From Myxocyprinus asiaticus (taxonomy: Eukaryota > Chordata > Actinopteri > Cypriniformes > Catostomidae), in contig NC_059365.1 of NCBI RefSeq assembly GCF_019703515.2, positions 35,607,501 to 35,671,500 on the forward strand: 64,000 nt of DNA, given 5' to 3'. Position numbers and translations under genes: made by a program. Under the pieces are notes generated by a model. The model was not told the origin of the DNA. It made no database searches and saw only the letters and a list, made by a program, of their open reading frames with translations. The stretch's first letter is position 1. Each line of letters starts with the position of its first letter. This document shows positions 35,461-46,218 of the stretch, piece after piece.

Positions 35461-36667
35461 AGACATTCTCCCGACACCAACCCCATGGAAACGGAGACTA
35501 TCCTGCCATCTGAGATTTTTATGTGCCCTATACAATGGGCTTTGGATGACCGGATCACCCATGCCTCCACCATGGATCCTGCTCCGCCTGAGTGTCCCGA
35601 GGGTAAACTCTACATTCCTGTCACACTTCGAGCCACCCTTCTTGAATCAGTTCACTCCTCTCTGGGCACTGGTCACCCTGGTATCCAACAAACCCTCTCG
35701 CTCCTCCGGTCCAGATATTGTTGGTCACTCATGTCTCAGGATGTACACCGTTTCGTCCAAGGATGTCCTGAGTATGCTATCACCAAATCTCCTCGCCACT
35801 TACCAGCCGGCAAACTCCTCCAGCTGCCCGTACCACAACGTCCATGGTCACACTTGGGATTTGACTTCATCACCGACCTACCTGAGTCCGAAAGTAACAC
35901 TTGTGTTTTAGTTGCGGTGGATAGATTCTCCAAGGCCTGCCATTTGATTCCCCCTTAAACAACTACCCACTGCCATGGAAACAGCCGAATTGCTATTACA
36001 CCATATATTCAGAAACTTTGGAATACCCGAGGATATAGTGTCAGACAGGGGTCCACAATTCATCTCACAGGTATGGCGCAGTTTCTTCAATCACCTAAGT
36101 GTGACTGTGAGTCTGTCTTCTGGTTACCATCCACAGACTAACGGGCAGGAGGAGAGGAAGATCCAGGAAATTGGTCGCTTCCTGAGAACATACTGGCATG
36201 GCAATCAGCACAGCTGGAGCCGGTTTTTACCCTGGGCCGAGTATGCACAGAACTCCCTGCGGCAGGCAGCTACTGGTCTTACACCCTTTCAGAGCATGCT
36301 TGGCTTTCAGCCACCCCTGTTTCCCTGGACAGGAGATCCAACGGAGGTTCCAGCTGTGGATCACTGGTTCAAGGAGAGCAAAAGGGTATGGAATGCGGCT
36401 CACGTTCACCTGAGCAGGGCAGTACGGTGCCAGAAGAGCCAGGCCGATGTCAGGAGATCAACACCACCTCAATACCAACCTGGGCAGAAGGTCTGGCTCT
36501 CAATCAGGGATATCCGACTACGTTTACCCTGCAAGAAGTTAAGTCCCCGGTTTATTGGCCCATTCCCTATAGTCAAACAAATCAATCCTGTCACCTACCT
36601 GCTAAAACTCCCCAACACTTATTGTATTCACCCCAGTTTCCATGTTTCACTCTTAAAGCCTCACTGA
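35461..36667 (+). pseudogene. Chromovirus integrase, frameshifted
   Basis: The zinc-binding region has its histidines at HSSLGTGHPGIQQT, but the second cysteine position reads GCPEYAITK, so one zinc ligand is tyrosine. The catalytic core follows: FDFITDLP (first aspartate), then a one-base frameshift near 35955. In the new frame come [14 protein letters not shown] (second aspartate) and [13 protein letters not shown] (catalytic glutamate). The C-terminal part reaches [20 protein letters not shown] and LLKPH before a stop at 36665. The lost ligand and the frameshift make it inactive. The enzyme normally inserts the cDNA. Confidence 0.92.
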
Positions 36668-36989
36668 CCTTTTTGTCTGATTCCCCCACAGAATCCGGTG
36701 CTGCTGATGGTCCTCCACTGCCGCTTCTCCTGGATGATGGACCAATGACATCAATGGTCAATGACATCCTTGACTCCTGACGTCATGATAGGCGTCTCGA
36801 ATACCTGGTCGATTGGGAAGGTTACGGCCCCGAGGAAAGGTCATGGGTTGTTAGAGATGATATCCTTGATCCTGCTCTACTCACCAGATTCCATGCCCTA
36901 CACCCTAACCGCCCAGCGCCTCAGGGAAGAGGTCGACCCCGACGTCTGGATCATCGGTCCACAGGAGCGGCCCATGGAGGAGGGGGTAC
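36668..36989 (+). pseudogene. Chromodomain at the end of chromovirus pol
   Basis: A chromodomain in the frame that includes SMVNDILDS and, after TGA at 36778-36780, [19 protein letters not shown] and [20 protein letters not shown]. Chromodomains of this kind are thought to steer integration towards particular chromatin marks. The TGA again lies at a position where C-to-T change in CGA would produce it. The segment is joined out of frame to the integrase end at 36665. It ends at the purine tract just before the 3' LTR. Confidence 0.9.
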
Positions 36990-37751
36990 TGTCATGATGG
37001 ACCAGGCTCTCCCTCACCATCAGTCACTCGCTCTCACTCACCTGCATTTTAATCACTCACACCTGCAGCTCATCTTCACCTCATTTGGACACGCACTTAA
37101 GCCGCACTCTCACCCTCAGTCAGTGTCTGGCCTTATTGTAGGCATCATGGACTCTCCCTTGGCTCTGACAATGTGACTTTCAACATCTCTGCAATTAGCA
37201 CCTGTGCTTCGACGCCCTGTTCAGTTTCTCAAGATAAGTGACTTTGTATATACCGAGTGTATGGCATGCCGGCTTTACTAGTATTCGCCCCATTCGTGTG
37301 TTGATGAACTGCTTGCTCTTACAAGATTAATGACTAACATGAAGCCTGAGTGATTCCTACATATTGACATTTATGAATGACTCCTTGCCCGAGTGTTACT
37401 TCCTGGTTACTCTTCACCCCACTGTGTCTATGCTGGATATGTGACTTTGTTTACATTCTGTGAACCTCAAGCCTTGTAATTTATACCAACCTCCCTTTTG
37501 AAAGAAGTAACTCACCTTTATGCCAGCTTGAAGCTTAAGTTCTCTGTTTTCGGCAAGTGCCATTTTTTATGTTTCCTGTTATGGATCCGTGCCTACTATC
37601 ATTGCCCTGTGTTTGACCTGAGTCTATTGTCAAAGACTTTATTCCTATCTTGTGATTCCCTGTATACACAACTTACCTCTTACTCCTGAGTTTCCTTTAA
37701 ATAAACTTCCGCATTTGGGTTCATCACAACTCCCGCATTGATGTCGTTACA
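36990..37751 (+). repeat. Chromovirus 3' LTR
   Basis: 762 bp, beginning TGTCATGATGG and ending CGTTACA. It resembles the 5' LTR except for scattered substitutions and an extra segment of about 22 bp near 37715-37740, where CTCCCGCATT-type sequence is partly repeated. CATAC follows at 37752-37756. Confidence 0.95.
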
Positions 37752-37909
37752 CATACAAATGTCATTAAACTTTTTCATATTTTCAAATATTAGTATTTCA
37801 TGCAGTATTCATTTACATAATTTACATTACAAATGATTCATTAATGTCCAGCTAATTAGTAACCAATGTCTGTAAAAGCCACATATTTAGCCCCTACTTC
37901 ATCGTACCA

Positions 37910-38570
37910 AGGAAAGGCTGTAGGTTGAATCCTCCCAGACCGCGCCTCATTCCCTCATGGGATCTCTCCGTGGTCCTGCCGGGAGCCCCGTTTGAGCCCT
38001 GGAGTCAGTTGAGCTAAAGGCAGTCTCTTGAAGACTGCCCTCCTGACTAAGCTCATGTCCATCAAGAGGGTAGGGGACCTGCAGGCATTCTCTGTCAGCA
38101 ACACGTGTCTGGAGTTCGGTCTGGAATACTCTCACATGGTCCTGAGGCCCCAACCGAGCTATATGCCCAAGGTTCCCATGACCCCGTTTAGGGATCAAGT
38201 GGTGAACATGCAAGCGATGCTGCCCCAGGAGGAGGCAGACTCAGCCTTTTCGTTGCTGTGTCCGGTGCGTGCTTTGCGCATCTACTTGGATCACACGTAG
38301 AGCTTTAGAGGTTCTGAGCAGCTCTTTGTCTGCTTCGGAGGATAGCGGAATGGAGCGCTGACTTCAAACAGAGGATCACCCACTGGGTCGTTGATGCCAT
38401 CGCTTTGGCATACCACACCCAGGACGTGCTTCGGGCACACTCCACCTGGAGTCTCTTTGGCAGACATCGGTAGAGCAGCGGGCTGGGTAACACCCAATAC
38501 CTTCGCGAGGTTCCTCAATCTCCGGGTTGAGCCGGTTCGTCCCATGTGTTGTCAGGTACGAACAGGTAAG
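37910..38570 (+). pseudogene. DIRS tyrosine recombinase, C-terminal fragment
   Basis: Starts at RLNPPRPRLIPSWDL, continues in shifted frames through SIKRVGDLQAFSVSNTCLEF (the first catalytic arginine lies in KRVGD) and LLCPVRALRIYLDHT, then a TAG near 38300. After that, LFVCFG and ITHWVVDAIALAYHT are readable. The HxxR motif reads HSTW (near 38441), so the second catalytic arginine is lost. GLGNT wording and a decayed end follow. It cannot be active. Confidence 0.88.
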
Positions 38571-39730
38571 TTGGCGGGACAACTGGCCGGGTGTACCGCT
38601 TGTGTATAGCGCCTTTCCCCTCCTGGAGGGGAGACATGCGATTTTACCCCCCAGCCGTGTTCACGAGACCATGGACCCTGGATGTCCTTCCTCCTTAGCC
38701 CTGTGGCAGGCGAGTTCACAGAGAAACTCGATGACGGCCCAGTATGTGTGCTAGCAGGCCCTGTACTGGGGTAGGTGCTCCACATGCGCTGGTTACCTGT
38801 CTGTAACCCCGTGTGATGTATCTTCCGCGAGACGGTTTCCCCGTTGGTAAACCCATGTCCTCCTTGGGCAGATTCCCCTCTGCCACCGGTTGCCGTGTTT
38901 GTAGAGCTCTGTCCCCTCTGGGTAGGACCTACCACGGGGACTTCTCCACATGCGACACTGCTGACAAAACTCGGTAAGACCATGTGACATACTATTTCCA
39001 CACATTACCTCCCCTTCGGGCAGGGTGTGGTCTCCACGGTGTCTTCCCCTTGGGAGTGACACCCCCCCCCCAACACGGACACTTATGGCCCCCAGTCGAT
39101 CGATTTCAACTCTTTTTAGGGGAGAAAAAAAAGAGGAGAAGAGCCCATGGCTGGGGTAGCCTGTCCCCATTTTTTGGGCAGTTGACTTGTCCCCGAGGTG
39201 CAGGGGACCATACGACGTTTGTAGGAGCATTGGGGGAGGTTACATGATGGCCAGATGCACTGGCTAGAAGGCACGCAGTGGTCTGCCCATCTAGCACCGC
39301 CAGTCCACATAACACAGTTCAGCTAGTTGTGGCATTTCGTATAGGGACCCCTAGTGTCACTACATCGACACAATGTTGAGTGAGTGACAGATAGGGAACG
39401 TCCTGGTTACTTTCGTAACCTCTGTTCCCTGATGGAGGGAATGAGACATTGTGTCCCTCCTGCCACAACACTGAACTACCCGCTGAAATGACCGGGACCT
39501 TGTCTCGGCTCCTCAGCAAAAAACCTGAATGAGTGGTAGCGAGACAGCTCCTTTTATACCCGTATGTCCGAGGGAGTGGCGTGCAAATTCCACTCGCCAA
39601 TTCCTATTGGCCTTTTCTCAAAGATCAGAGGTGTTTGGGGCTCCCAAGGGTGACCCCTAGTGTCACTACATCGACACAACGTCTCGTTCCCTCCATCAGG
39701 GAACGGAGGTTACGAAAGCAACCAGGATGT
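37910..39730 (+). mobile_element. DIRS-like retrotransposon, 5'-truncated copy
   Basis: Contains the C-terminal half of a tyrosine recombinase (37910-38560), a non-coding stretch, an internal complementary region (39347-39460) and the right terminus (39640-39730). Both terminal regions carry GTGTCACTACATCGACAC and GTTCCCTCCATCAGGGAAC-type sequence, the layout of DIRS elements, which integrate by a tyrosine recombinase and leave no target duplication. Upstream genes are missing. A longer copy lies at 43321-49916 on the other strand. Confidence 0.88.
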
Positions 39731-41681
39731 TTTGTTTGTTGTTCAAACAAATCATTTATTAATTATTTGTTCATATTTTGCAGTACCCAATCTAAAATCG
39801 AAACTATTCATACATTTGTAAATGTTTATAAAGGTTTACTAATGATTATTTAGTACATTTATGGGCATTGGACTTTCAGCTACTGTAACAAAGTGTGTGT
39901 AAAGGGTGGTTTGTTAAATTTTATTGTACTTGCTACACACCCCTTAATTGGCACCATCCCATATTTGTGACGTTTTTCTGCTTTTTTGCAATTTTTTATG
40001 TTTATTGGACTATATTTCCTTCAAATCTAACTTTAATATTGACAAACCTTATATCGTTTGAAAGTTTCAAGTCTCTAGCTTTGAAATATGCCCACTGTTT
40101 GCGATTTGAATTATGTCATTACAGCAATGCATTCAAATACTGAAGTGGATTTTAAAACATGTGACATGTGCTTGGTATTACTTATTTTTATATCTTCTGG
40201 CTTTAATCCGATCGGATTATGGCAGGAAATTCAAGCATACAATCCATGTTAAATGTCCACGATTGAAAGTGGACTCACCATTTTTTCCAAAACAGCGAAA
40301 ATTAATGAAAAAATTACTGATCATCCTTTGCTTGCATCATCATGTAATATATAATTTCTATTATCAATAAAATATTGATTATAAAGCTTATTTTATCAAT
40401 CAGCATCAAGGTCTCTGATATTCTGGTGAAAATTCTGCGTTGTTTGAGCCCACCCATGAGTCTCTCTGTGATTCACAGGCGGAGCTGTCAATCAAACCAG
40501 ATCAAAGGCTCCATGGCCTCTCCAAAATGCGCATTGGCTGTTTCAGTCAATAGATCCAGCCAATGGATCACTGGTCAAGATTTGATTGACAGGTCATGTA
40601 CCCATTGGTATGATGTTTCTATGGTTACAGGGGTTGGCCTTGTTCATTCCAAAACAGTGATGTCACCCTAGTGTTCATTTGGAGAGAGAACCTAAGGCCA
40701 CCATTACCCTCTGAGCTTTCTGCTGTTTCTGATGACCGATCGGAGCCAAAATATAACCTTTTGCTGCTTCTTTCGATGGATATATGCAAAAACACTTGCT
40801 TTGGAATAAGTTCCATGCCGTTTTGATGAGGAACAAACGCTAAACCGGCTGGAACGCATAATCGGCGCTGGGACTGAGAGCAGCTATAGGGCTAAAGCTA
40901 AACGCACAGGTGCTCATCCATGTGAATGAATGGGCTCATTGGATCATTTATGATTCTATTTAGTGGTATAAACAAACAATTATAATTTTATGACAGAAAA
41001 ATATATGTTGTTAGAAATGTGAATAGTTACTGGCTTCCACTGCTAACAACACTTATACTGTAACCGTGCATAACAAAAGTAATTATAATACTTATAATCT
41101 GTAATGAATCTTATATAATATTTTGCAATAAAATAGTGTGTCCTCATATGTGGTTTGAGTGGTGTTTCTGAAATTTGTTTTTCAGAAATTAGTTTTGTTC
41201 ATTCTTGTAACAATGGAGCTTTGATGTCATCTTATGGCCACTTTTGGTACTGCGCCTAGTCAATATCTGATATAAATGCCATTTTATAACTTATTTACTT
41301 CAAATTTGGGACACAACTTGGTTTAACATATGGCTATAATTTTGGTTGCCACATATATTTTGTTATATATTTTTTATAAAGGAAATAAAAGTTTAGTGCA
41401 TTGCATTGTCATTGCAATAAACCTAAACTTCTATAACTTTTTTTAAATAAACTGAAATAACTGTCACTTGCACAATAATCTCCCAAGTCTCTTCTTTAAC
41501 CAGAGACCAAAATTAGGTATGTAGTCCCAAGCATTCAAGAATTACAGGCATTTAAACCTGAGTACGTGATTTTCTGGTAAATGCTAAAAAGGAGGGGTGC
41601 CAGTTGGAAACACATAACAAAAATAGTAAAAAGACTTACTTTGGAAGCAAAACTTATTTTTGATTATTGCCTTAATAACAG
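39731..41681. other. Unassigned DNA
   Basis: 39731-39890 looks like the continuation of the AT-rich repeat interrupted by the chromovirus and the DIRS copy (31690-31993 and 37752-37909). The rest shows no gene. A 16-bp perfect palindrome, TAATCCGATCGGATTA, lies at 40204-40219, and TGTCAATCAAA with its complement flank about 85 bp near 40485-40590. Confidence 0.35.
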
Positions 41682-41911
41682 TGTAGAGCCGAGGAGGGCG
41701 GGGCCGGGCTGGAATGAGACACACCCGGTCCCCAATCAGCCTGATGGGGCGCGCGAGGGATAAAGGCAGCCGGGGACGACAGTTCGAGAGAGAGAGAATT
41801 ACAGACAGCTGTGCTGTGTGTTTTTGGTTGTGTGTTTAAGTTGTTCATTAAATTATTATTTAAGTTGTCAAGCCGGTTCTCACCTCCTCCTTTCCACTGA
41901 ACCCCCTTACA
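41682..41911 (+). repeat. Plus-strand LTR of the composite
   Basis: 230 bp from TGTAGAGCC to CCCTTACA. Its first 150 bp are close to the right LTR, but the stretch corresponding to 41825-41895 differs from it at many positions, so it derives from another copy of the family. Confidence 0.8.
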
Positions 41912-42188
41912 CTGGTGCCAAAACCCGGAAAGGAGGAGGCGAGAACCGGCTTAATAATATAAATAATAATTTAATAAACAATCCAAACAAAACACACTCC
42001 TCCCGGCGTTGCCTCAGGCCGGGGAGCCCCCGGCATGACGTACATCCCCCGCCCTTCCTCTCCGGGGGGGGGGGCGGGGGCGTGCCTTACGCGCCGACTG
42101 CCGGCGGGTCATCCCCGCCTTCCTCGACCTGGGAGGAGACAGGAGGGGAAAAACAACAAAACAAAATGGCGAGGGAAAGGCCAACATG

Positions 42189-42189
<1 letters not shown>

Positions 42190-42240
<51 letters not shown>
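42190..42240. repeat. (GA)n microsatellite
   Basis: A near-pure GA tract within the composite's interior. Confidence 0.95.
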
Positions 42241-42244
<4 letters not shown>

Positions 42245-42380
42245 AAAAAGAAACTCACCGGTTCTCTGATGCGCCGTCGCGTGGTCCTCGATCACTACTC
42301 CACCCTCTCAGGCGGACTGCAGCCACTCCTCCCTGGGTGGACCGGAGTCAGACCTCCGACCCCCAGCGGACAGAATGCCC

Positions 42381-42614
42381 CTCCGCATTCCCGGCGTCCC
42401 GTGGGGACACTCCTCCGCCCCTGGCAGCGGCCCTACCACTCCAGGCGGTCGGGGAGTCGCTTCCCTCCTCCCCCCGCGGACGGCGGTCATCTCTCGACCC
42501 CTCCGCATTCCCGGGGGAAGGCAGGGCACTCCTCCGCCCCTGGCAGCGGCTCCCTCGCTCCAGGCGGTCGGGGAGTCCCTTCCCACTCGCCTCGCGGACG
42601 GCGGCCGTTCCCCG
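42381..42614. repeat. 120-bp tandem duplication inside the composite
   Basis: Two units starting CTCCGCATTCCCGG at 42381 and 42501. Both carry CTCCGCCCCTGGCAGCGG and AGGCGGTCGGGGAGTC in the same order. GC-rich, with no lasting open frame of known type. Confidence 0.85.
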
Positions 42615-42734
42615 CGTCCGGGTGGTCAGGCTACTCCGTCCCCCGTCGGACGGCAGCGGCGCTCCCCTGGGTGAACGGCAGTGTCGAGGACTCTGCGACA
42701 GGAATCCCTCCTCCTTCCCGGGTTTCAGCACCAG

Positions 42735-42969
42735 TGTAAGGGGGTTCAGTGGAAAGGAGGAGGCGAGAACCGGCTTAACAATATAAATAATAATTTAATA
42801 AACAATCCAAACAAAACACACAACCAAAAACACACAGCACAGCTGTCTGTAATTCTCTCTCTCTCGAACTGTCGTCCCCGGCCGCCTTTATCCCTCGCGC
42901 GCCCCATCAGGCTGATTGGGGACCGGGTGTGTCTCATTCCAGCCTGGCCCCGCCCTCCTCAGCTCTACA
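42735..42969 (-). repeat. Minus-strand LTR of the composite
   Basis: 235 bp, reading on the minus strand from TGTAGAGCT to CCCTTACA. One base inside follows the primer-binding-like site. The partial LTR at 41927-41997 matches this LTR with one mismatch over 71 bp. Confidence 0.8.
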
Positions 42970-43320
42970 AACTTATAGCATACTGTGTCCTTAAACAGAG
43001 AGATTCATATAATCAATAAATGAAGAAGAGCAAACAGTACCATTTTCAAGAGAGAAAAAAAACATGTTCATTTATCAAAGTAATGTTAAACAAATAACTG
43101 AATATACATTAACTAAAATAATGATCTGTTAAACATTATATAATGTGAGCAGCTCAGGCTTTCAATAAAAAAGACAGTTTTCACATATTGTATTTTTAAA
43201 AAACTTTAATATGTTTAATGCTGTACGTTTAAATTAACAAATGTTTATAAATTAAATATATAAATTTGGTTATTAGCAATAATTAATAATTATCAAAGAT
43301 AACTATCAATTATTAAAATC
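42970..43320. other. AT-rich flank of the DIRS element
   Basis: AT-rich DNA. The last 60 bp (AATAATTATCAAAGATAACT onward) belong to the same tandem repeat as 49917-50160, which the DIRS element split. Confidence 0.6.
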
Positions 43321-43450
43321 GTCATGGTTACTGGTGTAACCTCCGTTCCCTGATGGAGGGAACGAGACGTTAGTGTCGATGTAGTGACACTAGGGGACCA
43401 ACGTCTCGTTCCCTCCATCAGGGAACGGAGGTTACACCAGTAACCATGAC
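43321..43450. repeat. Perfect hairpin at the DIRS left terminus
   Basis: Arms 43321-43371 and 43400-43450 are perfect 51-bp inverted repeats around a 28-bp loop. Each arm includes the smaller palindrome GTTCCCTGATGGAGGGAAC. Confidence 0.95.
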
Positions 43451-43699
43451 GTTCCCTATCTGTCACTCACTCGACGTTGGTGTAGATGTAGTGACACTAG
43501 GGGTCACTCTTGGGAGCCCGAGACACCTCTGGTCTTTGATAAAAGGCCAATGAAAATTGGCGAGTGGTATTTGCATGCCACTCCCCCGAACATACGGGTA
43601 TAAAAGGAGCTGGTATGCAACCACTCATTCAGGTTTTACGCTGAGGAGCCGATATAAGGTCCGGCCATTTCAGCGGGTAGTTCAGCGTTGTGGCAGGAG

Positions 43700-43815
43700 G
43701 GACCAACGTCTCGTTCCCTCCATCAGGGAACGGAGGTTACACCAGTAACCATGATGTTCCCTATCTGTCACTCACTCGACGTTGGTGTCGATGTAGTGAC
43801 ACTAGGGGTCCCTAC
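43700..43815. repeat. DIRS internal complementary region
   Basis: Repeats both terminal motifs in succession: GTTCCCTCCATCAGGGAAC near 43713 and GTCGATGTAGTGACACTAGG near 43787. In DIRS elements this region templates completion of the ends during circle formation. Confidence 0.75.
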
Positions 43816-44552
43816 ACAAAACGCCACAAGGCTGAACTGTGTTACGTGAACTGGCGGTGTGTGGTGGGCAGACTTGCTGTGTGCCTCATAGCCAGTGCAC
43901 CAGGTCGACACGTAACCTCCCCCAACACAGTTATGAGTGTCAAACGGCCCTTTTTGGGGACAAGTCGACTACCCAGAGATAGAGACAGGCTTAACGCAGT
44001 CGTGGCCTCTTTCCTCTTCTCTTTTTCCACTCCCTAAAAAAGAAGGGGGATTATCTGACTGGGCCGCCAGGTCTAGTCGGGGGGTGTCCCTCCCAAGGGG
44101 AGGACACCGTGGAGACCACACCTCGCCCCAAGAGAGGGGGGGGATATTTAAGTGGAAGAATACGTCACATGGTCTTTCCAACCATGTGGAGAGCCTTCAA
44201 GGTAGATCCTGCCCAATGGGGGAGGAGTTACTACAAACATGGAGACTGGAGCAGAGGGGCTCTGCCCAAGGAAGACGCAGTTTGCCAGCAGGGAAACAAA
44301 CTAGTGGAAGATATAGATCGCATGGGGTTAGCCTTACAAGGAACCGCCACATGCGGAGCACCTACCCCAGAACAGGGCTCTTAGCGCGTGTACTGGGCCG
44401 GCAGCGAGTCTCTCTGAAAACTCAACTGCCACAGGGCTTGGAGGAAGTCAACCAGGGAACAACTTTTGTGAACACTACTGGGAATTAACAGCGCATGTCT
44501 TCAGCTCAAAAGGAGGTGGAAGGCGCTATGTGCAAGCGATACACCCGGCCGG

Positions 44553-45570
44553 CTATCCCGGGCTTATCCGCTTATGTTGCGTGCCACTACCTGGGACGAA
44601 ACTGGTTCCACCCGGAGGTTGTAGAACCTTGCAAAGGTGTTGGGTGTTGCCCAGCCCGCTGCTCTGCAAATGTCTGTTAGAGAGGCACCTCTGGCCAGGG
44701 CCCAAGAAGCCGCTACACCACGGGTAGAATGGGCTCGTAGCCCTACTGGGGGCGGCATGTTTTGGGCGAGACATGCCATAGTTATGGCGTCAATGAGCCA
44801 GTGGGCGATCCTCTGCTTGGAGACAGCGCTTCCTTTCCGCTGTGCACCAAAGCAGACAAAGAGCTGCTCAGAGATTCTAAAGCTCTGCGTGCGATCCAAA
44901 TAGATGCGTAAAACGCGCACCGGACACAGCAATGACAGGGCTGGGTCTGCCTCCTCCTGGGGCAGCGCTTGCAGGTTCACCACCTGGTCCCTAAAAGGAG
45001 TGGTGGGAACCTTGGGCACATAGCCCGGTCGGGGGTCTCAGGATCATGTGAGAATAGCCCGGACCGAACTCCAGGCATGTTTCGCTGACAGAGAACGCTT
45101 GCAGGTCACCTACCCTCTTGATGGAAGTGAGCGCAGTCAGGAGGGCAGTCTTCAAGGAGAGTGCCTTAAGCCCGGCTGACTGCAAAACTCAAAGGGGGCT
45201 CTCTGTAGACCCTGAAAAACTACAGAGGTCCGATGAGGGAACAAGGCGTGGCCTGGAGGGATTCAGCCTCCTGGCGCCTCTTAGGAACCTGATGATCAGA
45301 TCATGCTTCCCTAAGGACTTACCGTCGACTGCGTCATGGTGTGCTGCTATGGCAGCAACGTACACCTTCAAGGTGGAAGGGGACAGCCTCCCTTCCAACC
45401 TCTCTTGCAGGAAGGAAAGCACTGATCTGACTGCGCACCTCTGGGGGTCTTCCTGGTGGGAAGAACACCACTTAGCGAACAGACGCCACTTAAAAGGCAT
45501 ACAGGCGCCTCGTAGAGGGAGCCCTAGCCTGAGTGAACGTGTCTACCACCGCAGGTGGGAGACAGCTTAG
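44553..45570 (-). pseudogene. DIRS tyrosine recombinase
   Basis: The recombinase would integrate circular cDNA. Three minus-strand frames cover it. The first ends RAPSTRRLYAF at 45490. The second (45189-45500) has WRLFAKWCSSHQEDP and SPSTLKVYVAAIAAHHDAV, the SAM-like N-terminal part. The third region has SIKRVGDLQAFSVS (45080-45130, catalytic arginine). The last frame (44564-45019) has LRAHSTRGVAASW (histidine and second arginine, residues 97-100) and TFARFYNL (nucleophile tyrosine, residue 133). All four catalytic residues survive, but at least two frameshifts separate them. Confidence 0.9.
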
Positions 45571-46140
45571 GTCTTCCACGTCCCGTCCAGGGGCCAGACA
45601 TGAAGATTCCAGAGGTCTGGGCGCGGGTGCCGGATGGTGCCCCTTCCCTGAGAAAGAAGGGCCTTCCTCAGGGGAATTTGCCCGGGGGGAGCTGTCACGA
45701 GGAGCGTGAGGTCTGAGCACCACGTCTGGGCGGGCCAGTAGGGTGCTTACCAGGATGACCTTCTCCTCGTCCTCCCTGACCTTGCACAGGGTCTGTGCGA
45801 GCAGGCTCACTGGGGAAAACGCATATTTGCGAATGCCAGGGGACCAGCTGTGTGCCAGCGCGTCTATGCCGAGGAAGGCCTCGGTGAGTGCGTACCAGAG
45901 TGGGCAGTGGGAGGATTCTTGGGAGGCGAACAGGTGCACCTGTGCCTGACTGAATTGACACCAAATCAGCTGGACCACCTGAAGGTGGAGTCTCCACTCT
46001 CCCTTGAGCTTGAGGGTAACCTGTTGTTACGGCGCGTCCGCCGGAGTGTTGAGGTTGCCCGGGATGTGAGTGGCTTGCAGCGACTTGGTGCTGCTAACTC
46101 CGTTGGAGGAGACGGCGGGCGAGTTATGACAAACAGCGGG
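45490..46140 (-). pseudogene. DIRS linker between RNase H and recombinase
   Basis: Open frame 45490-45978 on the minus strand has QVHLFASQESSHCPLWYALT and LAHSWSPGIRKYAFSPVSLL, the end of the RNase H-like region in fish DIRS. A Pro-rich linker follows, leading into the recombinase start. I do not recognise a methyltransferase domain here, although some DIRS elements have one. Confidence 0.7.
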
Positions 46141-46218
46141 AGCGCAGACCGCCTTGGCGGTTGACATATGCTACCGCTGCCATGCTGTCTGTCCGAACTA
46201 GCACGTGCTTGCCCTGGA

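Larger units (their letters stand above)
31994..37751 (+). mobile_element. Chromovirus (Ty3/gypsy) with two LTRs, dead
   Basis: A complete 5758-bp LTR retrotransposon. Its LTRs lie at 31994-32734 and 36990-37751. The 5-bp duplication CATAC occurs at 31989-31993 and 37752-37756. The internal order is gag with a CCHC knuckle, protease, reverse transcriptase, RNase H, integrase and chromodomain, the layout of Sushi-like chromoviruses. A purine tract, GGAGGAGGGGGTAC, precedes the 3' LTR. I see no convincing tRNA primer site after the 5' LTR; self-priming, known for relatives, is possible. The LTRs differ at roughly 5% of positions by eye, and gag-pol has several stops and frameshifts, so it is old and inactive. 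Confidence 0.95.
41682..42969 (-). mobile_element. Composite of short LTR retrotransposons in inverted orientation
   Basis: The right part is a minus-strand TRIM-like element: LTR 42735-42969, primer-binding-like site TGGTGCTGAAACCCGGG (42717-42732), non-coding interior (41998-42716) and only 71 bp of the other LTR (41927-41997). Attached on its left is a plus-strand LTR (41682-41911) followed by TGGTGCCAAAACCCGG (41913-41928). Both outer edges therefore are LTR starts (TGTAGAG), and the flanks AACAG and AACTT do not form a duplication. The LTRs contain GGATAAAGG as a possible TATA-like signal. There are no gag-pol genes. Confidence 0.8.

Noticed and set aside
39347..39730. CRISPR-like spacing of repeated words
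   Set aside because: The repeats are the internal and terminal complementary regions of a DIRS element, not a repeat-spacer array.
40204..40219. Perfect 16-bp palindrome as an operator-like site
   Set aside because: Isolated, with no gene or second site nearby; expected occasionally by chance and by transposon decay.
41818..42786. A 322-codon open frame
   Set aside because: It crosses an LTR, a GA tract and the GC-rich interior of a non-coding LTR composite; no domain is visible and open frames on the other strand are similar in length.
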